Assembly: GCA_041686315.1 (NCBI GenBank)
Contig: JAWLEC010000017.1
Coordinates: 1 to 33,025, forward strand
From: Sva-07 sp041686315
Lineage (GTDB): Bacteria; Actinomycetota; Acidimicrobiia; Acidimicrobiales; Ilumatobacteraceae
Direction of reading: 5' to 3'
DNA length: 33,025 bases
Part shown: positions 7,255-14,516 of the stretch, in pieces
Layout of the letters: each line of letters opens with the position of its first letter
Numbering within the stretch: the stretch's first letter is position 1
Program-made: the position numbers and the translations under genes
The notes under the pieces: generated by a model
Seen by the model: only the letters and a program-made list of their open reading frames with translations
Databases searched by the model: none
Told to the model about the DNA's origin: nothing

Positions 7255-8862
7255 ATGATCGAGTTCGAACTGAACGGCCGGGCCGTGGCCGCGCCGATCG
7301 ACGGGATCTCGCTGCTCGAGGCACTTCGTGACCATCTCGGCGACCGGTCGGTGAAGGACGGGTGCAGCCCGCAGGGCCAGTGCGGCTGCTGCACGGTGTG
7401 GGTCGACGGCAACCCGCGCGTCGCCTGCGTCACACCCGTGGGCCGCGTGCGGGGGCGGCGGGTCACCACGGTCGAGGGCTTGGAGGATGCCGACGCCTGG
7501 GCCGACCGCTTCTGCGAGGCCGGTGCGAGCCAGTGCGGTTTCTGCACGCCCGGGATCGTGATGCGGCTCGCCGCGCTCGACAGCGGTGCCCGCGCCGACC
7601 CCGATGCGGTGAATCGGGCCCTGCTCTCCCACCTGTGCCGATGCACCGGCTGGCAACCGATCGTCGAGGCCTGCCGAGCGACGTCGACGCCCTCCGGGGC
7701 GGCACCGGTGCGGTCGCTCGACGACGCTGCTCGTCGGGCCGCGGTCGAAGGTGGGACATCGCAGACGGTCGGTCCCGGAGTGACCCTCGGGCGTGGCGGA
7801 TTCGCCGACGACTCGGCGCCCGACGACGCGCTCGTGGCGATGCTCGGTGCCGACGGCGACTGGGTGGTGGCCGAGTCGGTCCGTGAGGTGCGCCGGGCGG
7901 CCGGCAAGATCCAGGGCCGCCGTTCCACGGCGCCGCTCACCTGGCCGATCGACGCCCCCCACGACGATGGTCACGATGACGGGTTCGTCGCCAGGTTGCA
8001 CACGACCTGGGTCGAGCCGGCCTACCTCGAACCCGACGCAACGTGGTGTGCGCCCGGCGCCGACCCGGTCACCCCCCTCGCCAACGGCGGGGCCTTCGGT
8101 GGCAAGGTGTCCTCACCGGTGGCTGCCGCAGCCCGCCGGCTGGCCGACCTCCACGGTCGCCCGGTGCGGGTGCTGCTCACCCGGGAGGACACGGTGTGCA
8201 TCGGTCCCAAGCGCCCGCCGGTCGCCGGCGGCATCCGCCCCGACGGCACCGGGCTCCTGCGGATCGCCCGACCCGCCGAGCCTGCCGACGAGGAGCTGCT
8301 CCGCATCGGGATCCTGCAGGTGGCCCCGGGTCTCGACGTCGAGTTCGTCGACGTGGTCGGCCCGCCCTCGTCGGCGGCGATCCGCGCCGCCGGCTGGGCC
8401 GAGGCGGCACTCCTGGCATCGGCAGCCGACCACGCCACGGGTGATGCCCCGATCACCGTGACGGCGCCCGGCGGGGGCTCGGCCACGGCCCGTCTCGACG
8501 ACGACGGCGCGATCACCGTCTCCGTCCGGTGTGGCACGCCGCTCGACCATGCAGTGCTGCGCTCCTACTGCACCGGTGCAGCGCACATGGCGCTCGGCTG
8601 GATCCGGTCGGAGGGCCTCGCCGTCGACGAGCACGGCGTGCCGGTCGATCTCACGATCCGGTCGTTCGGGATCATCCGTGCCGTCGACATGCCCCGGATC
8701 GACGTACAGGTCGAGGCCGACGACGGACCCCCCGTCAACGGCAGCGACGCCGTGTTCGCCGCAGTGGCGGCGGCTGCGTGGCGCGCGGCCGGGCGGCCGG
8801 AGCGGATCCCGACACGCAGCGGCCGAGCCGAGGCGGACGTGCCGCTAACGTCGCCGGCATGA
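7255..8862 (+). CDS. Compact [2Fe-2S]-molybdenum hydroxylase-like fusion protein
   Basis: The 535-residue protein joins two parts of a xanthine-dehydrogenase-type enzyme. Residues 1-150 form the Fe-S subunit: a plant-type cluster loop (C37, C43, C45/C46, C58) and the second cluster motifs SQCGFCTPG and LCRCTGW. The rest resembles the molybdopterin-binding subunit (YLEPDATW, NGGAFGGK, GRPVRVLLTREDTV, GPKRPP, and a C-terminal RSFGIIRAVDMPRI). This part is about 380 residues, whereas normal large subunits exceed 700. The usual GVGE segment with the catalytic glutamate is not visible (NGSDAV stands there). There is no FAD domain. ATG 7255 opens the ferredoxin fold. It overlaps ridA by ATGA. Redox activity and substrate are unknown; it may have lost hydroxylase chemistry. 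Confidence 0.72.
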   Translation: MIEFELNGRAVAAPIDGISLLEALRDHLGDRSVKDGCSPQGQCGCCTVWVDGNPRVACVTPVGRVRGRRVTTVEGLEDADAWADRFCEAGASQCGFCTPGIVMRLAALDSGARADPDAVNRALLSHLCRCTGWQPIVEACRATSTPSGAAPVRSLDDAARRAAVEGGTSQTVGPGVTLGRGGFADDSAPDDALVAMLGADGDWVVAESVREVRRAAGKIQGRRSTAPLTWPIDAPHDDGHDDGFVARLHTTWVEPAYLEPDATWCAPGADPVTPLANGGAFGGKVSSPVAAAARRLADLHGRPVRVLLTREDTVCIGPKRPPVAGGIRPDGTGLLRIARPAEPADEELLRIGILQVAPGLDVEFVDVVGPPSSAAIRAAGWAEAALLASAADHATGDAPITVTAPGGGSATARLDDDGAITVSVRCGTPLDHAVLRSYCTGAAHMALGWIRSEGLAVDEHGVPVDLTIRSFGIIRAVDMPRIDVQVEADDGPPVNGSDAVFAAVAAAAWRAAGRPERIPTRSGRAEADVPLTSPA

Positions 8863-9209
8863 GCAAGCCTCTCGGTCCCTACAGCCCCGTCGTCCGTGCC
8901 GGCGACTTCGTGATCGTCTCCGGCCAGGGCGGCATGGCCGACGGCAGGAAGGTCTCCGGCGGTGTCGCTGCGGAGACCGAACAGACGATGAAGAACGTGG
9001 CCGCCCAGCTGGCCACCGTCGGCGCCACCCTGGCCGATGTGGTGAAGACCACCTGTTTCCTCACCGACATGGAGAACTTCGGCGCCTTCAACGAGGCGTA
9101 CGCCGCCGCCCTCGGTTCACACCGCCCCGCCCGTTCCACCATCGGCGTCGCCGCCCTCCCGGCCGGCTTCCTCGTGGAGGTCGAGGCCTGGGCCCACAAG
9201 CCCGAGTGA
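8859..9209 (+). CDS. ridA: RidA/YjgF family protein
   Basis: The 116-residue protein belongs to the RidA (YjgF/YER057c/UK114) family. Family members hydrolyse reactive enamines and imines released by PLP enzymes. The conserved N-terminal LGPYSPVVRAGDFVIVSGQ and the C-terminal RPARSTIGVAALPAGFLVEVEA carry the substrate-binding arginine and the terminal glutamate. ATG 8859 overlaps the preceding stop (ATGA), suggesting coupling. TAACGT at 8846-8851, 7 bases upstream, could also give it a leaderless promoter. A PLP decarboxylase lies about 0.8 kb downstream, which would be a reasonable source of imines. Confidence 0.93.
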   Translation: MSKPLGPYSPVVRAGDFVIVSGQGGMADGRKVSGGVAAETEQTMKNVAAQLATVGATLADVVKTTCFLTDMENFGAFNEAYAAALGSHRPARSTIGVAALPAGFLVEVEAWAHKPE

Positions 9210-9790
9210 GCCCCGACCACACCCGCTGCGACTGGGCGCTCACGGGCGGACCCGCCATCGGTGACGCCTACCTGCGCTACCACGACGAGGTGTGGGGTGT
9301 ACCCGAGCACGATCCGCAGGTGCTGTTCGAGTTCCTCGTCCTCGAAGGTGCCCAGGCCGGACTGTCGTGGTCGACCATCCTGCGCAAGCTCGACGGCTAC
9401 CGGGCCGCCTTCGCCGGCTTCGACCCCGCGGCCGTCGCGGCGTTCACCGACGGCGACGTCGAGCGGTGCCTGTCCGATCCCGGCATCGTGCGCAACCGGG
9501 CGAAGGTCGCGTCGGCAGTGCGCAATGCGCGGGCGTGGCTCGAACTCGACGAACCGGCGGAATTCCTCTGGAGCTTCACCGACGGCGTCACCCTGCAGAA
9601 CGAGTGGACCGACGTGGCATCGGTTCCCGCCTCGACCGACAGGTCGGAGGCGATGAGCCGCGAACTGAAGCGGCGGGGATTCAACTTCGTCGGGCCCACG
9701 ATCTGTTACGCGTTCATGCAGGCGACCGGCATGGTGAACGATCACGTGACGAGCTGCTTTCGGCGCGACGAGTGCCGCGCACTAGCCTGA
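9206..9790 (+). CDS. tag: DNA-3-methyladenine glycosylase I
   Basis: The 194-residue Tag enzyme removes 3-methyladenine from alkylated DNA in base-excision repair. The zinc ligands of the family are present: an N-terminal cysteine in RCDW, histidine in YHDEVWGVP, and the C-terminal histidine and cysteine in NDHVTSCF. The helix-hairpin core includes LEGAQAGLSWSTIL and RRGFNFVGPTICYAFMQATG. GTG 9206 overlaps the ridA stop (GTGA), so translation is probably coupled. Length matches E. coli Tag. Confidence 0.94.
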   Translation: MSPDHTRCDWALTGGPAIGDAYLRYHDEVWGVPEHDPQVLFEFLVLEGAQAGLSWSTILRKLDGYRAAFAGFDPAAVAAFTDGDVERCLSDPGIVRNRAKVASAVRNARAWLELDEPAEFLWSFTDGVTLQNEWTDVASVPASTDRSEAMSRELKRRGFNFVGPTICYAFMQATGMVNDHVTSCFRRDECRALA

Positions 9791-9795
9791 CGGTC

Positions 9796-9951
9796 ATGGC
9801 CGGAGCCATCGCAATCGTCCTGGTGCTGCTCATGATCCCCGTGCTCGTGATCATGACCGGTGCCGTCGCGTCGGCAGTCGTCGGCGAGGTGTTCTACCGC
9901 GATGGTCGCTCCCGTCACGAGGGCAGCGAGCTCCTCGACCTGCCCGACTGA
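9796..9951 (+). CDS. Small single-span membrane protein (51 aa)
   Basis: A 51-residue product with one hydrophobic segment (about residues 4-31, IAIVLVLLMIPVLVIMTGAV) and a charged tail (YRDGRSRHEGSELLDLPD). I do not recognise a family. It is supported as a gene because it starts 5 bases after the tag stop and has a TAGCCT box (9783-9788) exactly 7 bases before ATG 9796, the same arrangement as the main genes nearby. It fills the space before the PLP decarboxylase. Confidence 0.6.
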   Translation: MAGAIAIVLVLLMIPVLVIMTGAVASAVVGEVFYRDGRSRHEGSELLDLPD

Positions 9952-10036
9952 CCGGCCTTCGGCCACTCACGGGTCGCTCGCCGGCGCCGAACCGGGCCGC
10001 AAGGGCCCGCACCTCGCAGGTGGCACACTGGCCCGG

Positions 10037-11440
10037 ATGCATCTCCACGATCGAGAGACCGAAGTGCTCACCCAGGCGGTGGTGCGGTACGCCATCGACC
10101 GGATGCGACTCGATCCGCCACCACTCGACCGGCCGCACACCCCTGCGGAGCTCCGTGCGATGGCCGGTGGCACCGTCACCCCGCAGGGCATCGGCGGGCT
10201 GGAGGCGCTGCGGGTGTTCGGCGACGTGTTCGCTCCCGCCTGCATCTCGATCGACCACCCCAAGTTCCTGTCGTTCGTGCCGGCTGCGCCCACGGAGGCG
10301 TCGATGCTGTTCGACCTCGTCGTCGGCGCCTCGAGCGTGTACGCGGGCTCGTGGCTGGAAGGAGGCGGAGCGATCTTCGCCGAGAACGAGGCGCTGCGCT
10401 GGATCGCCGACCTCGCCGGCCTGCCCGACTCGGCCGGCGGGGTGTTCGTCAGCGGTGGCACCGCCGGCAACCTCAGCGCACTCATCGCCGCACGCTGGCG
10501 GTGGAGGCACCGGGCGGACGGCGCACACGACCGAACCCGCGGGCTGATGATCGCCTCCACCGGTGCGCACTCCTCGGTGGCGCAGGCTGCCCGGGCGATG
10601 GACGCCGACGTCGTCACCGTGCCGGCGGGTGAGCGGGGGCGGCTCTCGGGAGAGGCACTGCGGTCCACCGTCGCCGCACTGCACCCCGACGATCGCGACC
10701 GCCTCTTCGCCGTCGTCGCCACCGCCGGCACCACCAACGTGGGCGTGATCGACGACCTCGACGGAGCCGCCGACGTCGCCGAGGAGCACCGCACGTGGTT
10801 CCACGTCGACGGCGCCTACGGAGGGGCAGCCCTGGCGGCGCCGAGTGTCCGCGAGCTGTTCACGGGGGTCGAACGCGCCGACAGCTTCATCGTCGATCCC
10901 CACAAGTGGCTGTTCGCCCCGTTCGACTCGTGCGCACTGCTGTACCGCGAGCCCGAGATCGCACGCGCCGCGCACACCCAGCACGCCGAGTACCTCGACG
11001 TGCTCCACACCGACGACCCGGGGGTGGAGCCGTGGAACGCGAGCGACTACGCCCACCACCTCTCGCGACGGGCCCGTGGGCTCCCGCTCTGGTTCAGCCT
11101 CGCCACCCATGGCACCGACGCCTACGTCGACGCCGTGGAGGCCACGCTCGACGTGGCCCGCGAGGCGGCCCGGCTGGTCGATGCGACGGCGCACACCGAA
11201 CTGGTGATGGAACCCGAGCTCTCGGTCGTGCTGTTCCGGCGGGTCGGCTGGACGAAGGCCGACTACCAGGCCTGGAGTGATCGGGAACTGTACGAGGGAC
11301 GGGCATTCGTGGTGCCCACCTCGTGGCGGGGCGAGACCGTGTTGCGGTTCTGCATCGTGAACCCGCGCACGTCGATCGGCGACATCGGCGACATCCTGGC
11401 GACCCTGGCCGAACCGGCGCACGCCGGGGACGCGTCGTGA
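10037..11440 (+). CDS. PLP-dependent group II amino-acid decarboxylase
   Basis: The 467-residue protein belongs to the pyridoxal-phosphate group II decarboxylase family (aromatic-L-amino-acid, glutamate and tyrosine decarboxylases). Visible motifs are the cofactor-binding VSGGTAGNLSAL, the active-site HVDGAYGGAA (aspartate binding the pyridine nitrogen) and IVDPHKWLFAPFDSC, whose lysine should form the Schiff base. The N-terminal region HPKFLSFVPAAP is typical. Start ATG 10037 is preferred; CACACT at 10024-10029 ends 7 bases before it. The substrate amino acid cannot be assigned. The next gene overlaps by 4 bases (GTGA), so the pair is translationally coupled to an amidohydrolase. Confidence 0.88.
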   Translation: MHLHDRETEVLTQAVVRYAIDRMRLDPPPLDRPHTPAELRAMAGGTVTPQGIGGLEALRVFGDVFAPACISIDHPKFLSFVPAAPTEASMLFDLVVGASSVYAGSWLEGGGAIFAENEALRWIADLAGLPDSAGGVFVSGGTAGNLSALIAARWRWRHRADGAHDRTRGLMIASTGAHSSVAQAARAMDADVVTVPAGERGRLSGEALRSTVAALHPDDRDRLFAVVATAGTTNVGVIDDLDGAADVAEEHRTWFHVDGAYGGAALAAPSVRELFTGVERADSFIVDPHKWLFAPFDSCALLYREPEIARAAHTQHAEYLDVLHTDDPGVEPWNASDYAHHLSRRARGLPLWFSLATHGTDAYVDAVEATLDVAREAARLVDATAHTELVMEPELSVVLFRRVGWTKADYQAWSDRELYEGRAFVVPTSWRGETVLRFCIVNPRTSIGDIGDILATLAEPAHAGDAS

Positions 11441-12822
11441 CCACGACCGCCGCAGCGGCCGACGGCGCCGCCGACCTGGTGATCGCCAACGCACGTTGCG
11501 TGGCCACCGTCGACGACGACCGCCGTGAGCTCGACGACGGATGGGTCGCCGTCACCGACGGACTGGTGAGCGCCGTGGGCACCGGCACCCCGCCGCCCGC
11601 GCGTGACGTGCTCGACGCCACGGACTGCCTCGTCACCCCCGGCCTGGTGAACACCCACCACCATCTGTTCCAGAACCTCACCCGCGCCTTCCCGCCGATG
11701 ACCGACAAGCCGCTGTTCGGGTGGCTGCAGTCGCTCTATCCGCTCTGGCGCGGGCTCGACACCGAGGCGGCGTACGTGTCGGCGTGGGTGGGTCTGGCCG
11801 AGTTGGCGTTGTCGGGCTGCACGACGTCGTCGGATCACCTCTACCTGCATCCGCACGGTGGGGGTGATCTGCTCACCGCCGAGATCGAGGCGGCCACCGA
11901 CCTGGGCGTGCGGTTCCATCCCACCCGCGGTTCGATGTCGCTGTCGGAGAAGGACGGCGGACTGCCGCCCGACGACGTGGTCGCCGCCGACGACGACATC
12001 CTCGCGGCGACGGCCGAGGCGGTCCACAGGCATCACGACCGTTCGTTCGGTGCGATGACCCGCGTGGCGGTGGCGCCGTGTTCGCCGTTCTCGGTGACCG
12101 AGGCGCTGATGGTCCGCTCGGCCGAGTTGGCCGAGTCGCTCGACGTCCGGCTCCACACCCACTTCGCCGAGAACGCCGAGGACGACGAGTTCAGCCTCGC
12201 CACCTTCGGGTGCCGGCCGATGGACTATCTCGAGCGCACCGGGTGGTGCACCGACCGGACGTGGGTGGCGCACTGCGTGATGCCGAACCCCGACGAGATC
12301 GGCCGGCTCGGCGCCGCCGGCGTCGGGGTGGCGCACTGCCCGTCGAGCAACATGATCCTGGCATCGGGGATCGCCCCGGTGGTGGCGCTGCGGGCCGCCG
12401 GGGTGCCGGTCGGTCTCGGCGTCGACGGGTCGTCGTCGGCCGACGCGGCGTCGATGTGGCTCGAGGCCCGCCAGGCGATGCTGCTGGCCAAGCTTCGCGA
12501 CGGCGCCGCGGCGGGCACGGCCCGGATGTCGTTGGAGATGGCGACGCGTGGCGGTGCGGGTTGTCTCGGTCGTGTCGGCGAGCTCGGTTCGCTGCAGGTC
12601 GGGCAGGTCGGTGACGTCGCCGTGTGGCCGCTCACCGGGCCGTCGTTCGCGGGTGCGGTCGCCGACCCGGTGGAGGCGTGGGTGCGGTGCGGTCCGGCGG
12701 CTGCCCGTCACACGGTGGTGCACGGCCGGCCGGTCGTCCGTGACGGCAAGCTGGTGTCGACGCGCGTGGACGAGATGCTGGCTGCCCATGCGCGGATCTC
12801 CCGTCGCATCCAGGCGGGGTGA
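11437..12822 (+). CDS. Amidohydrolase, probable 8-oxoguanine deaminase
   Basis: The 461-residue amidohydrolase-superfamily enzyme resembles 8-oxoguanine deaminases and related triazine hydrolases. Metal ligands are visible: NTHHHLFQN (HxH), HTHFAENAEDDE (His with following Glu), WVAHCVMP and LGVDGSSSADAA (the Asp). The RGSMSLSEKDGGLPPDDVV stretch is characteristic of the 8-oxoguanine deaminase group, which converts 8-oxoguanine to urate. The protein is cytosolic with no signal. GTG 11437 overlaps the decarboxylase stop. Isoxanthopterin, guanine or another aminated heterocycle remains a possible substrate. Confidence 0.82.
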   Translation: MTTTAAAADGAADLVIANARCVATVDDDRRELDDGWVAVTDGLVSAVGTGTPPPARDVLDATDCLVTPGLVNTHHHLFQNLTRAFPPMTDKPLFGWLQSLYPLWRGLDTEAAYVSAWVGLAELALSGCTTSSDHLYLHPHGGGDLLTAEIEAATDLGVRFHPTRGSMSLSEKDGGLPPDDVVAADDDILAATAEAVHRHHDRSFGAMTRVAVAPCSPFSVTEALMVRSAELAESLDVRLHTHFAENAEDDEFSLATFGCRPMDYLERTGWCTDRTWVAHCVMPNPDEIGRLGAAGVGVAHCPSSNMILASGIAPVVALRAAGVPVGLGVDGSSSADAASMWLEARQAMLLAKLRDGAAAGTARMSLEMATRGGAGCLGRVGELGSLQVGQVGDVAVWPLTGPSFAGAVADPVEAWVRCGPAAARHTVVHGRPVVRDGKLVSTRVDEMLAAHARISRRIQAG

Positions 12823-12887
12823 GCACGCTGCACAGCACCACGATCGGGTGACACCAATTCGGCCTCGACGATGACCAGACTGTTGCC

Positions 12888-13664
12888 GTGAGATCCCCCC
12901 TCCTCACCTGGATCCTGGTCGTCATCGGCGCGCCTCTGCTGGTTGCCGGCTGTGGTGCAGCCGGGTCGGACGCCGGCGAGGCGCCACCGGCACCGCTGCC
13001 CACCATCGGTCTCGGGAGCGAGTTCGAGAGTCCGGGTCGGCCGGGTGTGATCAGCGGGGCCGCCGACGTGCGTGCGGCGGGTGCCGACGAGATCGACACG
13101 GTCGTGATGATCGGCGATTCGATCACGCGTGGCTCGACCCCCAAGCTCTACGAGCGGTTCGAGACGATGGGGATCGAGAACATCCTCATCGAATCCCAGA
13201 ACGGCAAACGGATCGCCGTGTCGTCGAGCGACAACCCGAGCGGTGCCGCGATCGCAGGGTTCCTCATGTCGGCCGAGGCCTCCGCCGACAGCGACGACGG
13301 TCTCGACGACGACCACTCGAACGAGATGTGGGTGGTGGCGCTCGGCACGAACGACGTCGGTCAGTACTCGAGCCCCGACCAGATCGCGGCGGCGGTCAAC
13401 GAGGTGCTCGCCAACGTTCCCGACGAGTCGCCGGTGGTGTGGGTGGACGTGTACTTCCGCGACCGACCCGAGCAGCAGGAACTGATCAACTCGATCATCG
13501 CTGATCGCCTGGAGCGCCGTGGCAACGCCGTGCTGGCCCCGTGGAGCTTCTTCGGCGGCGCCGAGGGGGTCACCGTGGGTGACGGCGTGCATCCGACCGA
13601 GTCGGGCAAGGACGCCTTCGCGTTCGTGGTGGCCGACACCGTCCAGGCCTTCCTCGACCGCTGA
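12888..13664 (+). CDS. SGNH/GDSL-type hydrolase lipoprotein
   Basis: The 258-residue secreted protein has a lipoprotein signal (TWILVVIGAPLLVAGCGAAG, lipobox VAGC). The SGNH-fold blocks are VMIGDSITRGS (block I with the nucleophile serine), ALGTND (block III) and DGVHPTESG (block V with catalytic Asp and His). Such enzymes are esterases, lipases or cell-wall/acyl hydrolases at the surface. GTG 12888 directly precedes the signal; CAGACT ends 6 bases upstream. It runs toward the GlnR-like gene, with an inverted repeat in the convergent gap. Confidence 0.84.
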   Translation: MRSPLLTWILVVIGAPLLVAGCGAAGSDAGEAPPAPLPTIGLGSEFESPGRPGVISGAADVRAAGADEIDTVVMIGDSITRGSTPKLYERFETMGIENILIESQNGKRIAVSSSDNPSGAAIAGFLMSAEASADSDDGLDDDHSNEMWVVALGTNDVGQYSSPDQIAAAVNEVLANVPDESPVVWVDVYFRDRPEQQELINSIIADRLERRGNAVLAPWSFFGGAEGVTVGDGVHPTESGKDAFAFVVADTVQAFLDR

Positions 13665-13689
13665 CCCGGACGAAACAGGCCCGGATCAG

Positions 13690-13745
13690 CACGTTTGCGT
13701 GACAGAAATGTTGGGACGCCCCAAGAAAACCGTCACGCAAACGTG
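13690..13745. repeat. Perfect 14-bp inverted repeat with nested hairpin between convergent genes
   Basis: CACGTTTGCGTGAC (13690-13703) is repeated exactly in reverse complement at 13732-13745. Inside the 28-base spacer a second hairpin, TTGGG-ACGC-CCCAA, lies at 13711-13724. The unit sits in the 125-base gap between the SGNH hydrolase (+) and the GlnR-like gene (-), both of which end here. It could be a bidirectional terminator, although it lacks T-runs, or a copy of a dispersed palindromic element. I cannot tell which from one copy. Confidence 0.7.
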
Positions 13746-13768
13746 GTGTGGTGTGGTGTGGTGTGGTG
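13744..13768. repeat. (TGGTG)5 pentanucleotide tandem repeat
   Basis: Five perfect TGGTG units directly abut and partly overlap the right arm of the inverted repeat and end 21 bases before the stop of the GlnR-like gene. The tract is non-coding and could vary in length by slippage. Confidence 0.85.
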
Positions 13769-13789
13769 TGGGGACGGGGTCGGCGGGGG

Positions 13790-14479
13790 TCAGGATTCCC
13801 AGCGGGACTGGCCGAAGCGATAGCCGACCGACCGCACCGTCTGGATCAGGCCGGCGTGCTCCTCGCCGAGCTTGGCACGCAGCCGCCGCACGTGGACGTC
13901 CACCGTGCGGGCCCCGCCGTAGTACTCGTATCCCCACACGCGGCTCAGCAGGATCTCGCGGGTGAACACCTTGCCCGGGTTCTGGGCGAGGAACTTGAGC
14001 AGCTCGTACTCCATGTAGGTCATGTCGAGCGGACGGCCCTCGATCGACGCCTGGTAGGTCTCGAGGTTCAGCGACAGCTCGCCGTACTCCACGAGGTCGG
14101 CGCGTTGGAGGTCGACGTCGCCGGCGAGCAGGTGGCGCAGCCTCGCCTCCAGCTCGGCCGGATGGAACGGAGTGAGACAGAAGTCGTCGAAGAGTTCGTC
14201 GCGATGCTCGAGATCACCGAGCTGCCCTCCGCCCACGAGCAGTATCACCGGCACCGGTGTGCTCCCCTGCTTGCGCACGGTACGCAGGAATGCCCACGCC
14301 GCCTCGGAGTCGGTGGTGGCGTCGACGATCGCCCCCGACCAGCCGCTCGCAGGCGCATGCTCGGCCGCCGAGTCGGAGGCCACCGCCTTCCAGGAGTAGC
14401 CGGCCAGATCGAGCGTCCGGGCGAGTTCGGGCGACGTCGGATCGGGCACCACGGCGAGCACCGGATCATGTGCGCTCAT
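13790..14479 (-). CDS. glnR: GlnR-like OmpR-family regulator with atypical receiver domain
   Basis: The 229-residue protein has an N-terminal receiver-like domain (1-115) and a C-terminal winged helix (about 130-225). The DNA-binding half closely follows actinobacterial GlnR, with RPLDMTYMEYELLKFLAQ, GKVFTREILLSRVWGYEYYGG and RTVDVHVRRLRAKLG. GlnR is the master activator/repressor of nitrogen genes. The receiver lacks the acidic pair near residue 10 and the conserved lysine before the last strand (LTPF replaces KPF). One aspartate remains in AIVDATTD. This fits an orphan regulator not driven by a classical kinase. It starts 37 bases after the glutamine synthetase gene, probably in one transcript with it. 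Identity as functional GlnR is inference from similarity and context. Confidence 0.83.
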   Translation of the reverse strand: MSAHDPVLAVVPDPTSPELARTLDLAGYSWKAVASDSAAEHAPASGWSGAIVDATTDSEAAWAFLRTVRKQGSTPVPVILLVGGGQLGDLEHRDELFDDFCLTPFHPAELEARLRHLLAGDVDLQRADLVEYGELSLNLETYQASIEGRPLDMTYMEYELLKFLAQNPGKVFTREILLSRVWGYEYYGGARTVDVHVRRLRAKLGEEHAGLIQTVRSVGYRFGQSRWES

Positions 14480-14516
14480 GTCGTCCCCGCTCTGGCTCGT
14501 CCACCCACCACGGCCC

